DNA of 64,000 bases from Nocardia alni. GTDB lineage: Bacteria > Actinomycetota > Actinomycetes > Mycobacteriales > Mycobacteriaceae. Position numbers and translations under genes: made by a program. This document shows, piece by piece, positions 35,383 through 45,554 of this stretch. Under the pieces are notes generated by a model that did no database searches, had not been told where the DNA came from, and saw only the letters and a list, made by a program, of their open reading frames with translations. Position 1 is the stretch's first letter. The number at the start of each line of letters is the position of its first letter. The DNA is taken from contig NZ_JAGPOX010000038.1 in assembly GCF_019038435.1 (NCBI RefSeq), forward strand, positions 1-64,000, in the 5' to 3' direction.

Positions 35383-36291
35383 TCAGCCCTTGGCTCCGTT
35401 GATCACGGACTTTGTGATCGCACCCTGCTGCACGCCCCAGTTGTCGGCGATCTTCTTGTAGTCGCCGTCGTCCATCAGATGCTGCACCGCGGCCTGCAGT
35501 ACCGGGCCCAGCGGCGAGCCCTTCGGCACCGGCCAGCCGTACGGCGCGGAGGAGAAGATCGGGCCGTCGGTCTGGATCTTGTCCGGGTTCTGCTTCACCG
35601 CGTAGGCGGTCACCGGCGAGTCGGCCGAGAACGCGTCGACCTGGCCGAGCACCAGCGCGTTGGCCACCGCGCTCTGGTCGTCGAAGGCGACGATGTCGAT
35701 CTTGGGCTTACCGGCGTCGGTGCAGGCCTTGCTCTTGGCCGGGAGTTCGTCGGTCTCCTGAACGGTGGTGCGCTGCACTGCCACCTTCTTGCCGCAGGCG
35801 TTGTTCGGGTCGATGTTCTGACCCTTCTGCTCGGCCCACTGGCTGCCAGCGGAGAAGTAGTCGACGAAATCGACGGTCTTCTCGCGGTCGGTGTTATCGG
35901 TGAACGAGGACATGCCCAGGTCGTAGGTGCCCGCCTGGATCGCCGGGATGATCTTCTCGAAATCGGCCTGCTGGTAGTCGGCGGTGACGCCGAGGGTCGA
36001 GGCGACCGCGTTCATCAGATCCACATCGAAGCCGACGATCTTACCGGTGGACGGATCCTGGAACTCGTTGGGCGAGTAGGGCACATTGACCCCGACGACC
36101 AGCTTGCCGGCCGACTTCACCTTCGCGGGTAGCTGGGACGCGAGCGAATCCACCTTGCTGACCTGGACCTTCGCCACGGTCGGGGCGTTACTCTCCGAGT
36201 TCTTCGTACATCCCGTCAGCAGCAGCGCACCACCGGCGACAATGCATGCGGCTCGCAGGATGTTCCCGCGAGCACCGGATCGAACAGACAC
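35383..36291 (-). CDS. Polar amino-acid ABC transporter substrate-binding lipoprotein
   Basis: About 302 residues. The signal peptide ends in a lipobox LLLTGC. The SBP_bac_3 fold is clear: LVVGVNVPYSPNEFQDP, IVGFDVDLMNAVASTLGV, IQAGTYDLGMSSFTDNTDRE and VQRTTVQE. I chose GTG 36291 because GGAGG lies six bases before it; the open frame begins at a TTG (36321) without a site. It heads a binding-protein, permease, ATPase operon. Glutamate, glutamine or a similar amino acid is likely. Confidence 0.92.
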   Translation of the reverse strand: MSVRSGARGNILRAACIVAGGALLLTGCTKNSESNAPTVAKVQVSKVDSLASQLPAKVKSAGKLVVGVNVPYSPNEFQDPSTGKIVGFDVDLMNAVASTLGVTADYQQADFEKIIPAIQAGTYDLGMSSFTDNTDREKTVDFVDYFSAGSQWAEQKGQNIDPNNACGKKVAVQRTTVQETDELPAKSKACTDAGKPKIDIVAFDDQSAVANALVLGQVDAFSADSPVTAYAVKQNPDKIQTDGPIFSSAPYGWPVPKGSPLGPVLQAAVQHLMDDGDYKKIADNWGVQQGAITKSVINGAKG

Positions 36292-36439
36292 AGCAGTCCT
36301 CCATGTTTGGATGGGCGACAACGCGAGTCACCCGCCGTACGAAATCTAGGCGATACGGACCGACCGTGCCGCTCGGTTACCGAAGGTTAATCCGTACCGC
36401 GCCCCGCTGTTGCCCTTACACGCCGAGTCGAGGACCTTA

Positions 36440-37534
36440 TCACCAGCGCCGAACCCGCGCGCGAACCTGTTCTGTGAATTCGCTGGTAGAGGCCAGTCCA
36501 CCGAGGTCGGCCGTCGCGATTCCGGCCTCGAAGGTCGCCGCGACGGCCCGCTCGATGCGCTCGGCCGCGTGCATCACCTCTGCGTCCTCGCGGCGCGCAC
36601 CCAACCAGCGCAACAGCATCGCAGTCGACAGGTGCATGGCCGCCGGATTCGCGCGGTTGTGCCCCGCCAGCACCGGGGCCGCGCCGTGCACCGCCTGCGC
36701 CATCGCCTGGGTCCGTGAGCAGTTCAGCGAGGGCGCCGTTCCCAGGGAGGCGCCCAGTTCGGCGGCCAGATCCGAGAGGATGTCACCGAACATGTTCTCG
36801 GTGACCAGGACATCGTAGTCGCCGGGCGCGCGCACCAGATGCGCGGCGGCGGCGTCGACATGCTCGTCGTCGATGTTCAGTCCGGGATAGTCGGCGGCCA
36901 CCTCGTAACAGACGTCGCGAAACAGGCCCATCGTCATCGGCAGCACGTTGGCCTTGTGCACGATGGTCAGCCGGTTGCGTCGGGAGCGGGCCAGGCGGCA
37001 CGCCTCGTGCGCGATCCGCTCGATCGCGGCGCGACTGAAGACGCCAACGGACATCGCCACGTCGGGGGTGGGCTGGAACTCGCCGGAACCGGAGAACATA
37101 TTGCGGTCGGCGTAGAAGCCCTCGCTGTTCTCCCGCACGATGACCAGGTCCATATCCGGCGACTCGCGCCGGATACCGCCGGCGCGAACGCCCGCGAACG
37201 CCCGGACCGGACGGATATTGGCGTACAGCCCGAACCGTTTGCGGATCGCGCCGCCGGGCGGGGCTCCGGTGCGGTGATGCGCGGCGTAGGCGGCGTTGTC
37301 GTGCGGGCCGAGCACCCAGCCGTCGAGTTCGGCCAGCGCCTCCAGCGTCGAATACGGCAGCGGGTCATCGTATTCGGCGATCGCACGCTGCCCCATCGGC
37401 AGCGGCATCCAGTCGATCTCGGCCGCACCGGCCGCCGACAACGCCTCGTCGGCGACGTCGCGGGCCGAACGCACCACTTCCGGACCGATACCATCCCCCT
37501 CGATCAACCCCACTCGCGCGGTCGCAGTCACCAC
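36440..37534 (-). CDS. Isocitrate/isopropylmalate dehydrogenase family enzyme
   Basis: 364 residues of the beta-decarboxylating dehydrogenase family, which oxidise and decarboxylate (R)-2-hydroxyacids with NAD(P). N-terminal EGDGIGPEV, substrate loop LVIVRENSEGFYADRNMF, catalytic Lys in TIVHKANVLPMT, metal-binding NMFGDILSDLAAELGASLG and nucleotide-binding VHGAAPVLAGHNRANPAAM are all present. Whether it acts on isopropylmalate, homoisocitrate or tartrate cannot be decided by eye. Nearby lies a stand-alone LeuA regulatory domain (38288), which hints at leucine-type chemistry. It is a single gene with its start against the thioredoxin promoter region. Confidence 0.88.
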   Translation of the reverse strand: MVTATARVGLIEGDGIGPEVVRSARDVADEALSAAGAAEIDWMPLPMGQRAIAEYDDPLPYSTLEALAELDGWVLGPHDNAAYAAHHRTGAPPGGAIRKRFGLYANIRPVRAFAGVRAGGIRRESPDMDLVIVRENSEGFYADRNMFSGSGEFQPTPDVAMSVGVFSRAAIERIAHEACRLARSRRNRLTIVHKANVLPMTMGLFRDVCYEVAADYPGLNIDDEHVDAAAAHLVRAPGDYDVLVTENMFGDILSDLAAELGASLGTAPSLNCSRTQAMAQAVHGAAPVLAGHNRANPAAMHLSTAMLLRWLGARREDAEVMHAAERIERAVAATFEAGIATADLGGLASTSEFTEQVRARVRRW

Positions 37535-37781
37535 TCAATCGTGGCATCCCCGCCTCCAGGTCATCGAAGAGGGTGCGGACCGGCCTCGTTCGTGTGCACG
37601 GAAGATATCCGCATGGCTCGGCGTTGTATCAGACGCAACTGGACGACTGATTTCGTGGGAATATGGGTAACTTGCCGGGTACCGGCTAACTTGCCCATCA
37701 AATCACCGCAAGCCGCCAGCGCCACTGACCTGGCACCCGAATCTGGCCAGAGGCGCGGGGAGGCGGAGCAGAGAGGATCAC

Positions 37782-38159
37782 ATGGCCACCCAGACATTGA
37801 CCGCGCAGAACTTCGACGAGGTCGTGACCGGAAACGATGTCGTACTCGTCGATTTCTGGGCCGAGTGGTGCGGCCCGTGCAAGATGTTCGGCCCGACCTT
37901 CGAGAAGTCCTCCTCCGAGCACCCCGATGTGGTGCACGGCAAGGTCGACACCGAGGCCGAGCAGAGCCTGGCCGCGGCGGCCGGAATCCAGTCGATCCCG
38001 ACCATCATGGCCTTCCGCGAGGGCGTGCTGGTCTTCGCGCAGCCGGGCGCACTGCCCCCGGCGGCCCTCGAGGATCTGGTCACCCAGGTGAAGTCCCTCG
38101 ACATGGACGATGTGCGCAAGCAGCTCGCCGAACAGGAAGCCGCGCCCGAGCAGGCGTAA
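37782..38159 (+). CDS. Thioredoxin
   Basis: 125 residues. The redox motif WCGPCK has Cys30 and Cys33, preceded by VLVDFWAEW and followed by the cis-proline loop IQSIPTIMAF, the complete thioredoxin fold, with a 15-residue acidic tail. It reduces protein disulfides in the cytoplasm using thioredoxin reductase, which is not in this window. A GAGAGG ribosome binding site precedes ATG 37782. It is a single gene ending at a strong hairpin. Confidence 0.94.
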   Translation: MATQTLTAQNFDEVVTGNDVVLVDFWAEWCGPCKMFGPTFEKSSSEHPDVVHGKVDTEAEQSLAAAAGIQSIPTIMAFREGVLVFAQPGALPPAALEDLVTQVKSLDMDDVRKQLAEQEAAPEQA

Positions 38160-38238
38160 CGCGGATCGAATCCGCCTGCGGCGCAACCTGTCAGCTTGCG
38201 CGAGGCGTGAATCGATAAAGGCCACACTGCCTTACACC

Positions 38239-38276
38239 CTCAACCCCCGTCGCCGAATCAGGCGACAGGGGTTGAG
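38239..38276. terminator. Bidirectional hairpin terminator
   Basis: A 16-bp stem with one G-T wobble (arms 38239-38254 and 38261-38276) and the loop GAATCA, between the thioredoxin gene and the convergent LeuA-domain gene. It is suitably placed for both transcripts. Confidence 0.8.
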
Positions 38277-38287
38277 TCGTCTGCGGG

Positions 38288-38707
38288 TCAGCTGAACGAG
38301 TTGATGCCCGAAAGCATCGCCCGGACAGTGGATTCCGGCCCGTCTGCCGCGAGGGCGGCGCCCCAGCCACGACGTCCGTTGCATTCGCACTGCACGAAGG
38401 TGGCGATGCCGGCGCCGGTCTTGCGCTGATGGAACTGGAGGATCTCGACCGGATAGCCCTCCTCGTAGAGGGCGGAGGTCAGTGCCGCCACCGGGCTGCC
38501 GGCCGAGACGACCGTCCGCAGGCGGTCGCCGAACTCGAGCGTCGCGGTATAGGCCGAGTCGCGGCGGCTCCAGTCGCCGAGCCGGATGCCACCGGGCTGC
38601 TCGCAGAATCGGGTGAAGAACTCGGCGGGGGTCAGGCCGCCACACTCGGTGCGCATGGCGCGCGGAGCGGCGGTGATGAAGTCATGGGCGTTGATGGTCA
38701 GTGTCAT
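38288..38707 (-). CDS. Stand-alone LeuA-type regulatory (allosteric) domain protein
   Basis: 139 residues matching only the C-terminal domain of 2-isopropylmalate synthase, which binds leucine and controls that enzyme: YEEGYPVEILQFHQRKTG, GIATFVQCECNGRRGWGAAL and STVRAMLSGINSF parallel the LeuA tail. The TIM-barrel catalytic domain is absent here and the upstream DNA does not encode it, so this is a free-standing regulatory domain and not a truncated enzyme. It could bind a branched-chain amino acid or modulate another synthase in trans. A candidate attenuation leader lies upstream at 38799-38889. The start has only a weak ribosome binding site. Confidence 0.78.
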   Translation of the reverse strand: MTLTINAHDFITAAPRAMRTECGGLTPAEFFTRFCEQPGGIRLGDWSRRDSAYTATLEFGDRLRTVVSAGSPVAALTSALYEEGYPVEILQFHQRKTGAGIATFVQCECNGRRGWGAALAADGPESTVRAMLSGINSFS

Positions 38708-38798
38708 GGGGTATCAGGTCTTCCCGAAGCCTTGTCGTCAGTAGTGACATCGTGTCCGACGCCACAAACGTGTCTGTGTGGACAGGGGACCAGCGCAG

Positions 38799-38831
38799 AG
38801 AAAAGCAATATCGGCCCGCAGCGAGGGGCCG
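38799..38831 (-). terminator. Candidate attenuator hairpin upstream of the LeuA-domain gene
   Basis: On the minus strand, CGGCCC and GGGCCG form a 6-bp stem around an 8-base loop, followed by ATATTGCTTTTC, a pyrimidine-rich tract. It begins eight bases after the stop of the putative leader peptide and ends about 90 bases before the LeuA-domain start. The segment GGGGTC just upstream could pair with the hairpin's GACC or GGCCCC strand to give an antiterminator. Confidence 0.5.
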
Positions 38832-38838
38832 GTCCGAA

Positions 38839-38889
38839 TCAGACCCCGCTACGGCGGAGAACTACGAGAAGTCGACCGTCGGCCACCAT
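38839..38889 (-). CDS. Putative Leu/Val leader peptide (transcription attenuation)
   Basis: A 16-codon reading frame on the minus strand encodes MVADGRLLVVLRRSGV and then TGA. The run of Leu and Val uses CTT CTC GTA GTT CTC, three of them codons that are rare in this GC-rich genome, which is what a ribosome-stalling leader needs. A hairpin with a T-rich 3' side follows immediately. No strong ribosome binding site is visible, and an in-frame ATG at 39042 would make a longer peptide. Leader peptides before branched-chain genes are established in actinobacteria; assigning this one is inference. Confidence 0.5.
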   Translation of the reverse strand: MVADGRLLVVLRRSGV

Positions 38890-39400
38890 CGCGGTAAGCG
38901 GCAATAGCGCCACGCGGTCGCGATCGGCGACATTGCGAGCGGCGCTGTGGCTAGCGGCGGAATTCGGCACGGCTCCGAGAATATGGACTCGAACCGCTGA
39001 TAGCAACCACATTTGCGCGGAACCGACGGGTAACTTCGTCACAAACGTCCGTTAACGGAAAACCAACGGTTGGGGATGCGGCCGGCAACCAGGTCAAATG
39101 ACCGATTGAGGGGCTGAGACAGCCCGCCCTAGATCACTCGCAATTATCGAGCAACTAGTCGGCGCGTCCAGTTTGCGAAGATTTAGCCATATGCGAGCAG
39201 AGACCCAAATCACCCCCGTCAGCCCCCCGCCACCGACTGAGCAGACCATATAGGCACCGAACGAACGCTGTAACCATTGCTCAGTGCCCAGAGACGTCAC
39301 TCAGTCGCCCCGACCTGGCGTTCGGTCGGCCTGCTCCCCCCATCGGCTCACTCCTGCCCCGTCGGCCTGCTGCCGCCCCCTCGGCTCCCCGCGCGCCCAC
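38890..39400. other. About 510 bp without a supported gene; cluster of short dyads
   Basis: This region lies upstream of the LeuA-domain leader and downstream of polA. It contains a perfect palindrome TCCGTTAACGGA (39048-39059), CCAAC-G-GTTGG (39063-39073) and GGTCA-AA-TGACC (39092-39103) within 56 bases, suggesting regulator sites for the minus-strand transcript. From about 39100 to 39300 the DNA is unusually AT-rich for the window and shows no coding pattern; a 68-codon minus-strand frame there lacks a ribosome binding site and is not called. Confidence 0.45.
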
Positions 39401-42127
39401 CTAGTGCGCCGCCGCGTCCCAGCTGCGGCCGACGCCGACCGAAACCTCCAGGGGCACGGACAGTTCGATGGCGCTCGACATGTGCTGGCGGGCAAGGGCT
39501 TCCAGTTGGTCGCGCTCGCCGGGGGCTACGTCGAACACGAGTTCGTCGTGAATCTGGAGCAGGGTGCGTGAGGTCAGGCCGGAGTTGTGGATCGCCTTCT
39601 GCACGTTGATCATCGCGACCTTGATGATGTCGGCCGCTGTGCCCTGGATGGGGGCGTTCAGGGCCATGCGTTCGGCGGCCTCGCGGCGCTGACGGTTGCT
39701 GGAGTCCAGGTCGGGCAGGTAGCGGCGGCGGCCGAACAGGGTTTCGGTGTAGCCGACCTTGCGGGCCTGGTCGACCACGTCGTGCAGATAGTCCTGGATC
39801 GCGCCGAAGCGGGCGAAGTAGACCTCCATCTGGGCCTTGGCCTCCTCGGCGCTGATCTTCAGCTGCTGGGACAGGCCGTAGGCGGACAGGCCGTAGGCCA
39901 GACCGTAGGACATCGCCTTGATGCGGCGGCGCAGTTCGGGAGTCACCTCGCCGATCGGGATGTCGAACGCCTTGGACGCGACGAAGGTGTGCAGATCCTC
40001 GCCGGAGTTGAACGCCTCGATCAGGCCCGCGTCCTTGGACAGGTGCGCCATGATCCGCATCTCGATCTGGCTGTAGTCGGCGGTCATCAGCGATTCGTAG
40101 CCGGGACCGACGACGAAGGTGTCGCGGATGCGGCGGCCGGTATCGGTCCGGATCGGAATGTTCTGCAGGTTCGGCTCGGTCGAGGACAGCCGACCCGTGG
40201 CGGCGATGGTCTGATTGAAGGTGGTGTGGATGCGGCCGTCGTCGGCCACGGCCTTGAGCAGGCCGTCGACCGTCACCTTCAGGCGGGTCGCGTCGCGGTG
40301 CGCCAGCAGGTGCTCCAGGAACGGGTGCTGGGTCTTCTCGTACAGCGACTCGAGCGCGTCGGCGTCGGTGGTGTAGCCGGTCTTGGTGCGCTTGGTCTTG
40401 GGCATCTCGAGCTCCTCGAACAGCACCACCTGAAGCTGTTTCGGCGAGCCGAGGTTGATCTGCTTGCCGATGACCTCGTAGGCCGCGCTCGCGGCGTCGG
40501 CGACCCGATCGGCGAATTCGGACTGCAACTGCTCGAGTGCGGCGGTGTCGACCGCGATACCGGCCTCCTCCAACTCGGCCAGCACACCCAGCAGCGGCAG
40601 CTCCATCTCGGTGAGCAGAGTGGTGGATTCGATGCCCTGAAGTTCGGCGTCGAACGCGTCGGCCAGATCGGCCACCGCGCGGGCGCGCAGGATCTCGGCC
40701 TGGGCCAGTTCGGCGTCGACCGAACCCTCCTCGTCCAGCAGGGACAGCTGTGCCTCCCCATCGGACTCCACCCGCAGCTCGCGGGACAGATAGCGCAGCG
40801 ACAGGTCGTCGAGGTTGAAGGTGCGCTGCCCCGGGCGAACCAGATAGGCGGCCAGCGCGGTATCGCTGGACAGGCCCCCCAGATGCCAGCCCCGCCCGCG
40901 CAGCGCGTGCATGGCGGCCTTGGCCTCGTGCACCGCCTTGGACACCGCGGGATCGGCCAGCCACGCGCCCAGCGCCTTCTCGTCCTCCGGGGTCAGGCCG
41001 ACGGTGTCGAAGTAACCGCCCTCGCCGTCGGCCGCGGAGATCGCGATCGCCCGCACGTCGCCGTCCACCGGCGTGCCCGTGCCGACAACCGAAATACCGT
41101 GGCGCAGGTCGGTTTTCGCGTGCTCGTCCAGCCAGTCGGCTACGGCGCCGGGCTCCACCGCACCACCGGAGATCTCGAATCCGCCCTCGGCCTCGGGCTC
41201 GGGTGCGGACAGGGTGTCGAACAGCCGGTCGCGCAGCACCCGGAATTCCAGGTCGTCGAACAGGCGGTGGATCTTGTCGCGATCCCAGGGTTGCTGGGCC
41301 AGCTGATCGGGGGTGTAGGGCAGCGGGACGTCCTTCACCATCTCGGTGAGCTGCCGGTTGAGCACGACACTGGACAGGTTGGCGCGCAACGCATCACCGA
41401 CCTTGCCCTTCACCTCGTCCACCCGGTCGACCAGCGCGTTCAGATCACCGAATTCGCGCACCCACTTCGCGGCGGTCTTCTCACCCACGCCCGGAATCCC
41501 GGGCAGATTGTCGCTCGGGTCGCCGCGCAGGGCCGCGAAATCCGGATACTGAGTCGGGGTCAGACCGTACTTCTCCTCCACCGCCTCGGGGGTGAAGCGG
41601 GTGAGGTCGGAGACGCCCTTGCGCGGATAGAGCACCGTGACATCGCCGTTCACCAGTTGCAGGGAATCCCGGTCGCCGGAGACGATCAGCACCCGGAAGC
41701 CCTGCGGCACAGCCTGTGTGGTCAGTGTGGCGATAACATCGTCGGCCTCGTAGTTATCGATCGCCATGACCGGAATGCCCAGCGCGCCCAGGACCTCCTT
41801 GGTGATCTCCACCTGACCGCGGAACTCGTCGGGCGTGGCGGCGCGGTTGGCCTTGTACTCCGGGAACGCCTCGGAACGAAAGGTCTTGCGGCTGACGTCG
41901 AACGCCGCGGCGACATGCGTCGGCTTCTCGTCCCGCAGCAGGTTGATCAGCATCGCGGTGAACCCGTAGACCGCATTGGTGGTCTGCCCGGTGACCGTCT
42001 TGAAGTTCTCCGCCGGCAGCGCGTAGAACGCCCGATAGGCCAGCGAATGCCCGTCCAGCAACAACAAGGTCGGCCGCTCGCCTGCGGGTACGGTGCTGGG
42101 ACGCTGATCGCTGGTGGCTGAGGTCAC
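39401..42127 (-). CDS. polA: DNA polymerase I
   Basis: About 908 residues from GTG 42127. It fills gaps and removes primers in replication and repair. The N-terminal 5'-3' exonuclease is intact (LLLDGHSLAYRAFYALP, DNYEADDVIATL, GIPGVGEKTAAKW). The middle proofreading domain lacks the acidic DxE metal ligands, as in mycobacterial PolA, so 3'-5' exonuclease activity is not expected. The polymerase domain has motif A TADYSQIEMRIMAHLS, motif B RRRIKAMSYGLAYGLSAYG and motif C QIHDELVFD. Motif B carries Tyr where E. coli has Phe762; in M. tuberculosis PolA that Tyr is known to reduce discrimination against dideoxynucleotides. The frame opens to 42208 but the domain begins after the GTG. Confidence 0.97.
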   Translation of the reverse strand: MTSATSDQRPSTVPAGERPTLLLLDGHSLAYRAFYALPAENFKTVTGQTTNAVYGFTAMLINLLRDEKPTHVAAAFDVSRKTFRSEAFPEYKANRAATPDEFRGQVEITKEVLGALGIPVMAIDNYEADDVIATLTTQAVPQGFRVLIVSGDRDSLQLVNGDVTVLYPRKGVSDLTRFTPEAVEEKYGLTPTQYPDFAALRGDPSDNLPGIPGVGEKTAAKWVREFGDLNALVDRVDEVKGKVGDALRANLSSVVLNRQLTEMVKDVPLPYTPDQLAQQPWDRDKIHRLFDDLEFRVLRDRLFDTLSAPEPEAEGGFEISGGAVEPGAVADWLDEHAKTDLRHGISVVGTGTPVDGDVRAIAISAADGEGGYFDTVGLTPEDEKALGAWLADPAVSKAVHEAKAAMHALRGRGWHLGGLSSDTALAAYLVRPGQRTFNLDDLSLRYLSRELRVESDGEAQLSLLDEEGSVDAELAQAEILRARAVADLADAFDAELQGIESTTLLTEMELPLLGVLAELEEAGIAVDTAALEQLQSEFADRVADAASAAYEVIGKQINLGSPKQLQVVLFEELEMPKTKRTKTGYTTDADALESLYEKTQHPFLEHLLAHRDATRLKVTVDGLLKAVADDGRIHTTFNQTIAATGRLSSTEPNLQNIPIRTDTGRRIRDTFVVGPGYESLMTADYSQIEMRIMAHLSKDAGLIEAFNSGEDLHTFVASKAFDIPIGEVTPELRRRIKAMSYGLAYGLSAYGLSQQLKISAEEAKAQMEVYFARFGAIQDYLHDVVDQARKVGYTETLFGRRRYLPDLDSSNRQRREAAERMALNAPIQGTAADIIKVAMINVQKAIHNSGLTSRTLLQIHDELVFDVAPGERDQLEALARQHMSSAIELSVPLEVSVGVGRSWDAAAH

Positions 42128-42262
42128 GGCACAGAGTCTAGGGATACCCACCGACAGACTTCGCCGGACCTGCCGAACGGAATCCCGGCCCCGGGCACGC
42201 CGAGGCACCCAAGGCCGGAATCCACACTCACGCGATCGCGGCTTTGCTTTACGTAGCGGTGC

Positions 42263-42303
42263 GCGATCGGCCGGAATCCCAGGTCAGGGACCCGGCCGAT
42301 CGC
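42263..42303. terminator. Hairpin between the branched-chain ABC operon and polA
   Basis: A perfect 12-bp stem GCGATCGGCCGG (42263-42274) with its complement at 42292-42303 and a 17-base loop. A second pair, CCGGGATG (42333-42340) and CATCCCGG (42364-42371), lies closer to the ABC operon end. One or both probably terminate the minus-strand ABC operon before polA; the first could also be an operator for polA. Confidence 0.5.
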
Positions 42304-42409
42304 ATGCCAAGGTGGCAACCCGCCCGAGCGACCCGGGATGCCGACCGTCGAGAAGACAGCCACCATCCCGGCATGCGTTCGGCCGGATCGAACCGCTGGG
42401 ACCGCGCCG

Positions 42410-44302
42410 TTACGCGACGCCCAAGTAAGCCGACTTGACCGCCGAATCGTTCAGCAATTCCCGACCACCGCCGGTCTTGGTGACCTCACCGGTCTCCAGG
42501 ATGTAGGCGCGATCGCTGCGGGTGAGCGCCTGCTGAGCGTTCTGCTCGACCAGCAGCACCGTGGTGCCCTGGGCGTTGATCTCACTGATGATCCGGAAGA
42601 TCTGCTGGATCACCATGGGCGCCAAACCCATCGACGGCTCGTCCAGCAGCAGCAGCCGCGGCCGGGCCATCAGCGCGCGGCCGATCGCCAGCATCTGCTG
42701 CTCACCGCCGGACATGGTGCCGCCCATCTGCTTACGCCGCTCGGCCAGGCGCGGGAACAGTTCGAAGACCCAGTCGAGCGTCTTCGTATATTCCGAGCGC
42801 TGTTTGAACGGCCGTGCGTGACAACCCATGTCCAGGTTTTCCTGCACGGTCATGCCGGGGAACACACCGCGGCCCTCGGGCGCCTGGATGAGCCCGGTGG
42901 TCACCCGCTCGTGCGCCCGCGTACGGCTGATGTCCTTGCCCTCGAACGTGATACGCCCTCGGCTCAGGGGCAGCAGCCCGGACAGCGCACGCATGGTGGT
43001 GGTCTTGCCCGCGCCGTTGGCGCCGAGCAGGGTCACCAGCTCACCCTGCGCCACCGTGAGCGAAATACCGTGCAGCGCCTGGATTCTGCCGTAGTTGACG
43101 ACCATGTCCTCGACCGTGAGCAACGGCTCGCCATCGCCGGACCCTCGTGTCGCACCGCTCGATTCCGTCCATACGGCACTCGATCCCAGTGTCGCACCGC
43201 GCGACGCGACCGGTTCGGGCGCCCGGAAGGCGACATCGGGGGTACCCGGCTCGGCATCGTCCCGGAACACCGGCAGCACCGCGGTATCGGTCGCCGAGGC
43301 CGGGCTGACGAACATCGAAGGTTCGGGCTCGGCCGCAGCGATTTCGACGGCCTCCGCCTCGTCCGGAACACCGAGATACGCCGCGATCACCGCCGGATCC
43401 TCCCGGATCTGCTCCGGCAGCCCGTCGGCGATCTTGCGCCCGAACTCCAGCACCACGATCCGGTCGGTGACGCCCATGACCAGCCGCATATCGTGCTCGA
43501 TCAGCAACACCGTGAATCCGTCGTCACGGATCTTGCGGATCAGATCCATCAGCGCCGACTTCTCGCTGGGATTGAATCCAGCCGCGGGCTCATCCAGACA
43601 CAGCAGCTTCGGCTCGGTCGCCAGCGCGCGGGCGATCTCCAGCCGACGCTGATCGCCGTAGGACAGGTTGCGCGCCTTCTCCACCGCACGCGGTGCGATG
43701 CCGACGAATTCCAGCAGCGCCATCCCGCGTTCGATCGCGTCGTGCTCCTCACGGCGGTGCCGTGTGGTGCGGAAGACCGCGCCGGGCACCGAGGTCCGGT
43801 GCCGGGCGTCGGTGCCGACGACGACGTTCTCCAGCGCCGTCATCTCCCCGAACAACCGGATGTTCTGGAAGGTGCGAGCGATGCCGAGACGGGTGATCTC
43901 GTTGCGCTTGGACTTGGCCAGCGGTTTGCCGTCGAACTCCACCGTGCCCGACGTCGGCCGGTACACCCCGGTGATGGCGTTGAAGCAGGTGGTCTTGCCC
44001 GCGCCGTTGGGCCCGATGAGTCCGAGGATCTCGCCGCGGCGGATCTCGAAGCTCACCGAGTCCAGCGCGGTCAGGCCGCCGAACTTCATCGTCAGCGCGT
44101 CGGTGCGCAGCAGCGGCGCACCCACTTCGGTCTGGATATCGCGATGCGCCGCGACGACTTCCGCGACAGTCTCGGCATCGGCCAGCTCCGGCAGCACGTC
44201 GCCGACGTCGACCACGCCGGCGGAACCCACCGTGCCGGTGTCGCCGGCCCCACCGAGGTCCTCGTTGTCGAACAGCGCGCCCCCTGCTCCGGGCCCTGTC
44301 AT
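42410..44302 (-). CDS. Fused LivG-LivF branched-chain amino-acid ABC ATPase
   Basis: 630 residues carrying both ATPases of a LIV-type importer in one chain. Residues 60-335 are LivG-like: Walker A GPNGAGKTT (97-105), LSYGDQRRLEIARAL, CLDEPAAGFNP and the LivG tail. A linker of about 80 residues rich in Ala, Pro, Glu and Ser follows. Residues 400-630 are LivF-like: Walker A GANGAGKTT (427-435), MSGGEQQMLAIGRAL and LLLLDEPSMGLAP. In most bacteria these are two genes. Residues 1-58 are an extra acidic N-terminal extension. ATG 44302 has GAGG seven bases upstream. The frame is open throughout, so the fusion is not a sequencing artefact visible here. Confidence 0.93.
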   Translation of the reverse strand: MTGPGAGGALFDNEDLGGAGDTGTVGSAGVVDVGDVLPELADAETVAEVVAAHRDIQTEVGAPLLRTDALTMKFGGLTALDSVSFEIRRGEILGLIGPNGAGKTTCFNAITGVYRPTSGTVEFDGKPLAKSKRNEITRLGIARTFQNIRLFGEMTALENVVVGTDARHRTSVPGAVFRTTRHRREEHDAIERGMALLEFVGIAPRAVEKARNLSYGDQRRLEIARALATEPKLLCLDEPAAGFNPSEKSALMDLIRKIRDDGFTVLLIEHDMRLVMGVTDRIVVLEFGRKIADGLPEQIREDPAVIAAYLGVPDEAEAVEIAAAEPEPSMFVSPASATDTAVLPVFRDDAEPGTPDVAFRAPEPVASRGATLGSSAVWTESSGATRGSGDGEPLLTVEDMVVNYGRIQALHGISLTVAQGELVTLLGANGAGKTTTMRALSGLLPLSRGRITFEGKDISRTRAHERVTTGLIQAPEGRGVFPGMTVQENLDMGCHARPFKQRSEYTKTLDWVFELFPRLAERRKQMGGTMSGGEQQMLAIGRALMARPRLLLLDEPSMGLAPMVIQQIFRIISEINAQGTTVLLVEQNAQQALTRSDRAYILETGEVTKTGGGRELLNDSAVKSAYLGVA

Positions 44303-44324
44303 GCCGCCACCTCGCTGCGCTCGC

Positions 44325-45553
<1,229 letters not shown>

Positions 45554-45554
<1 letters not shown>

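Noticed and set aside
36440..38707. A leucine biosynthesis operon joining the dehydrogenase at 36440 and the LeuA domain at 38288
   Set aside because: A plus-strand thioredoxin gene with its own terminator lies between them, so they cannot share a transcript. A functional link remains possible.
39587..42121. 844-codon plus-strand frame opposite polA, and a 715-codon one at 42338-44485
   Set aside because: Same codon-position artefact; the minus strand encodes complete PolA and the fused LIV ATPase.
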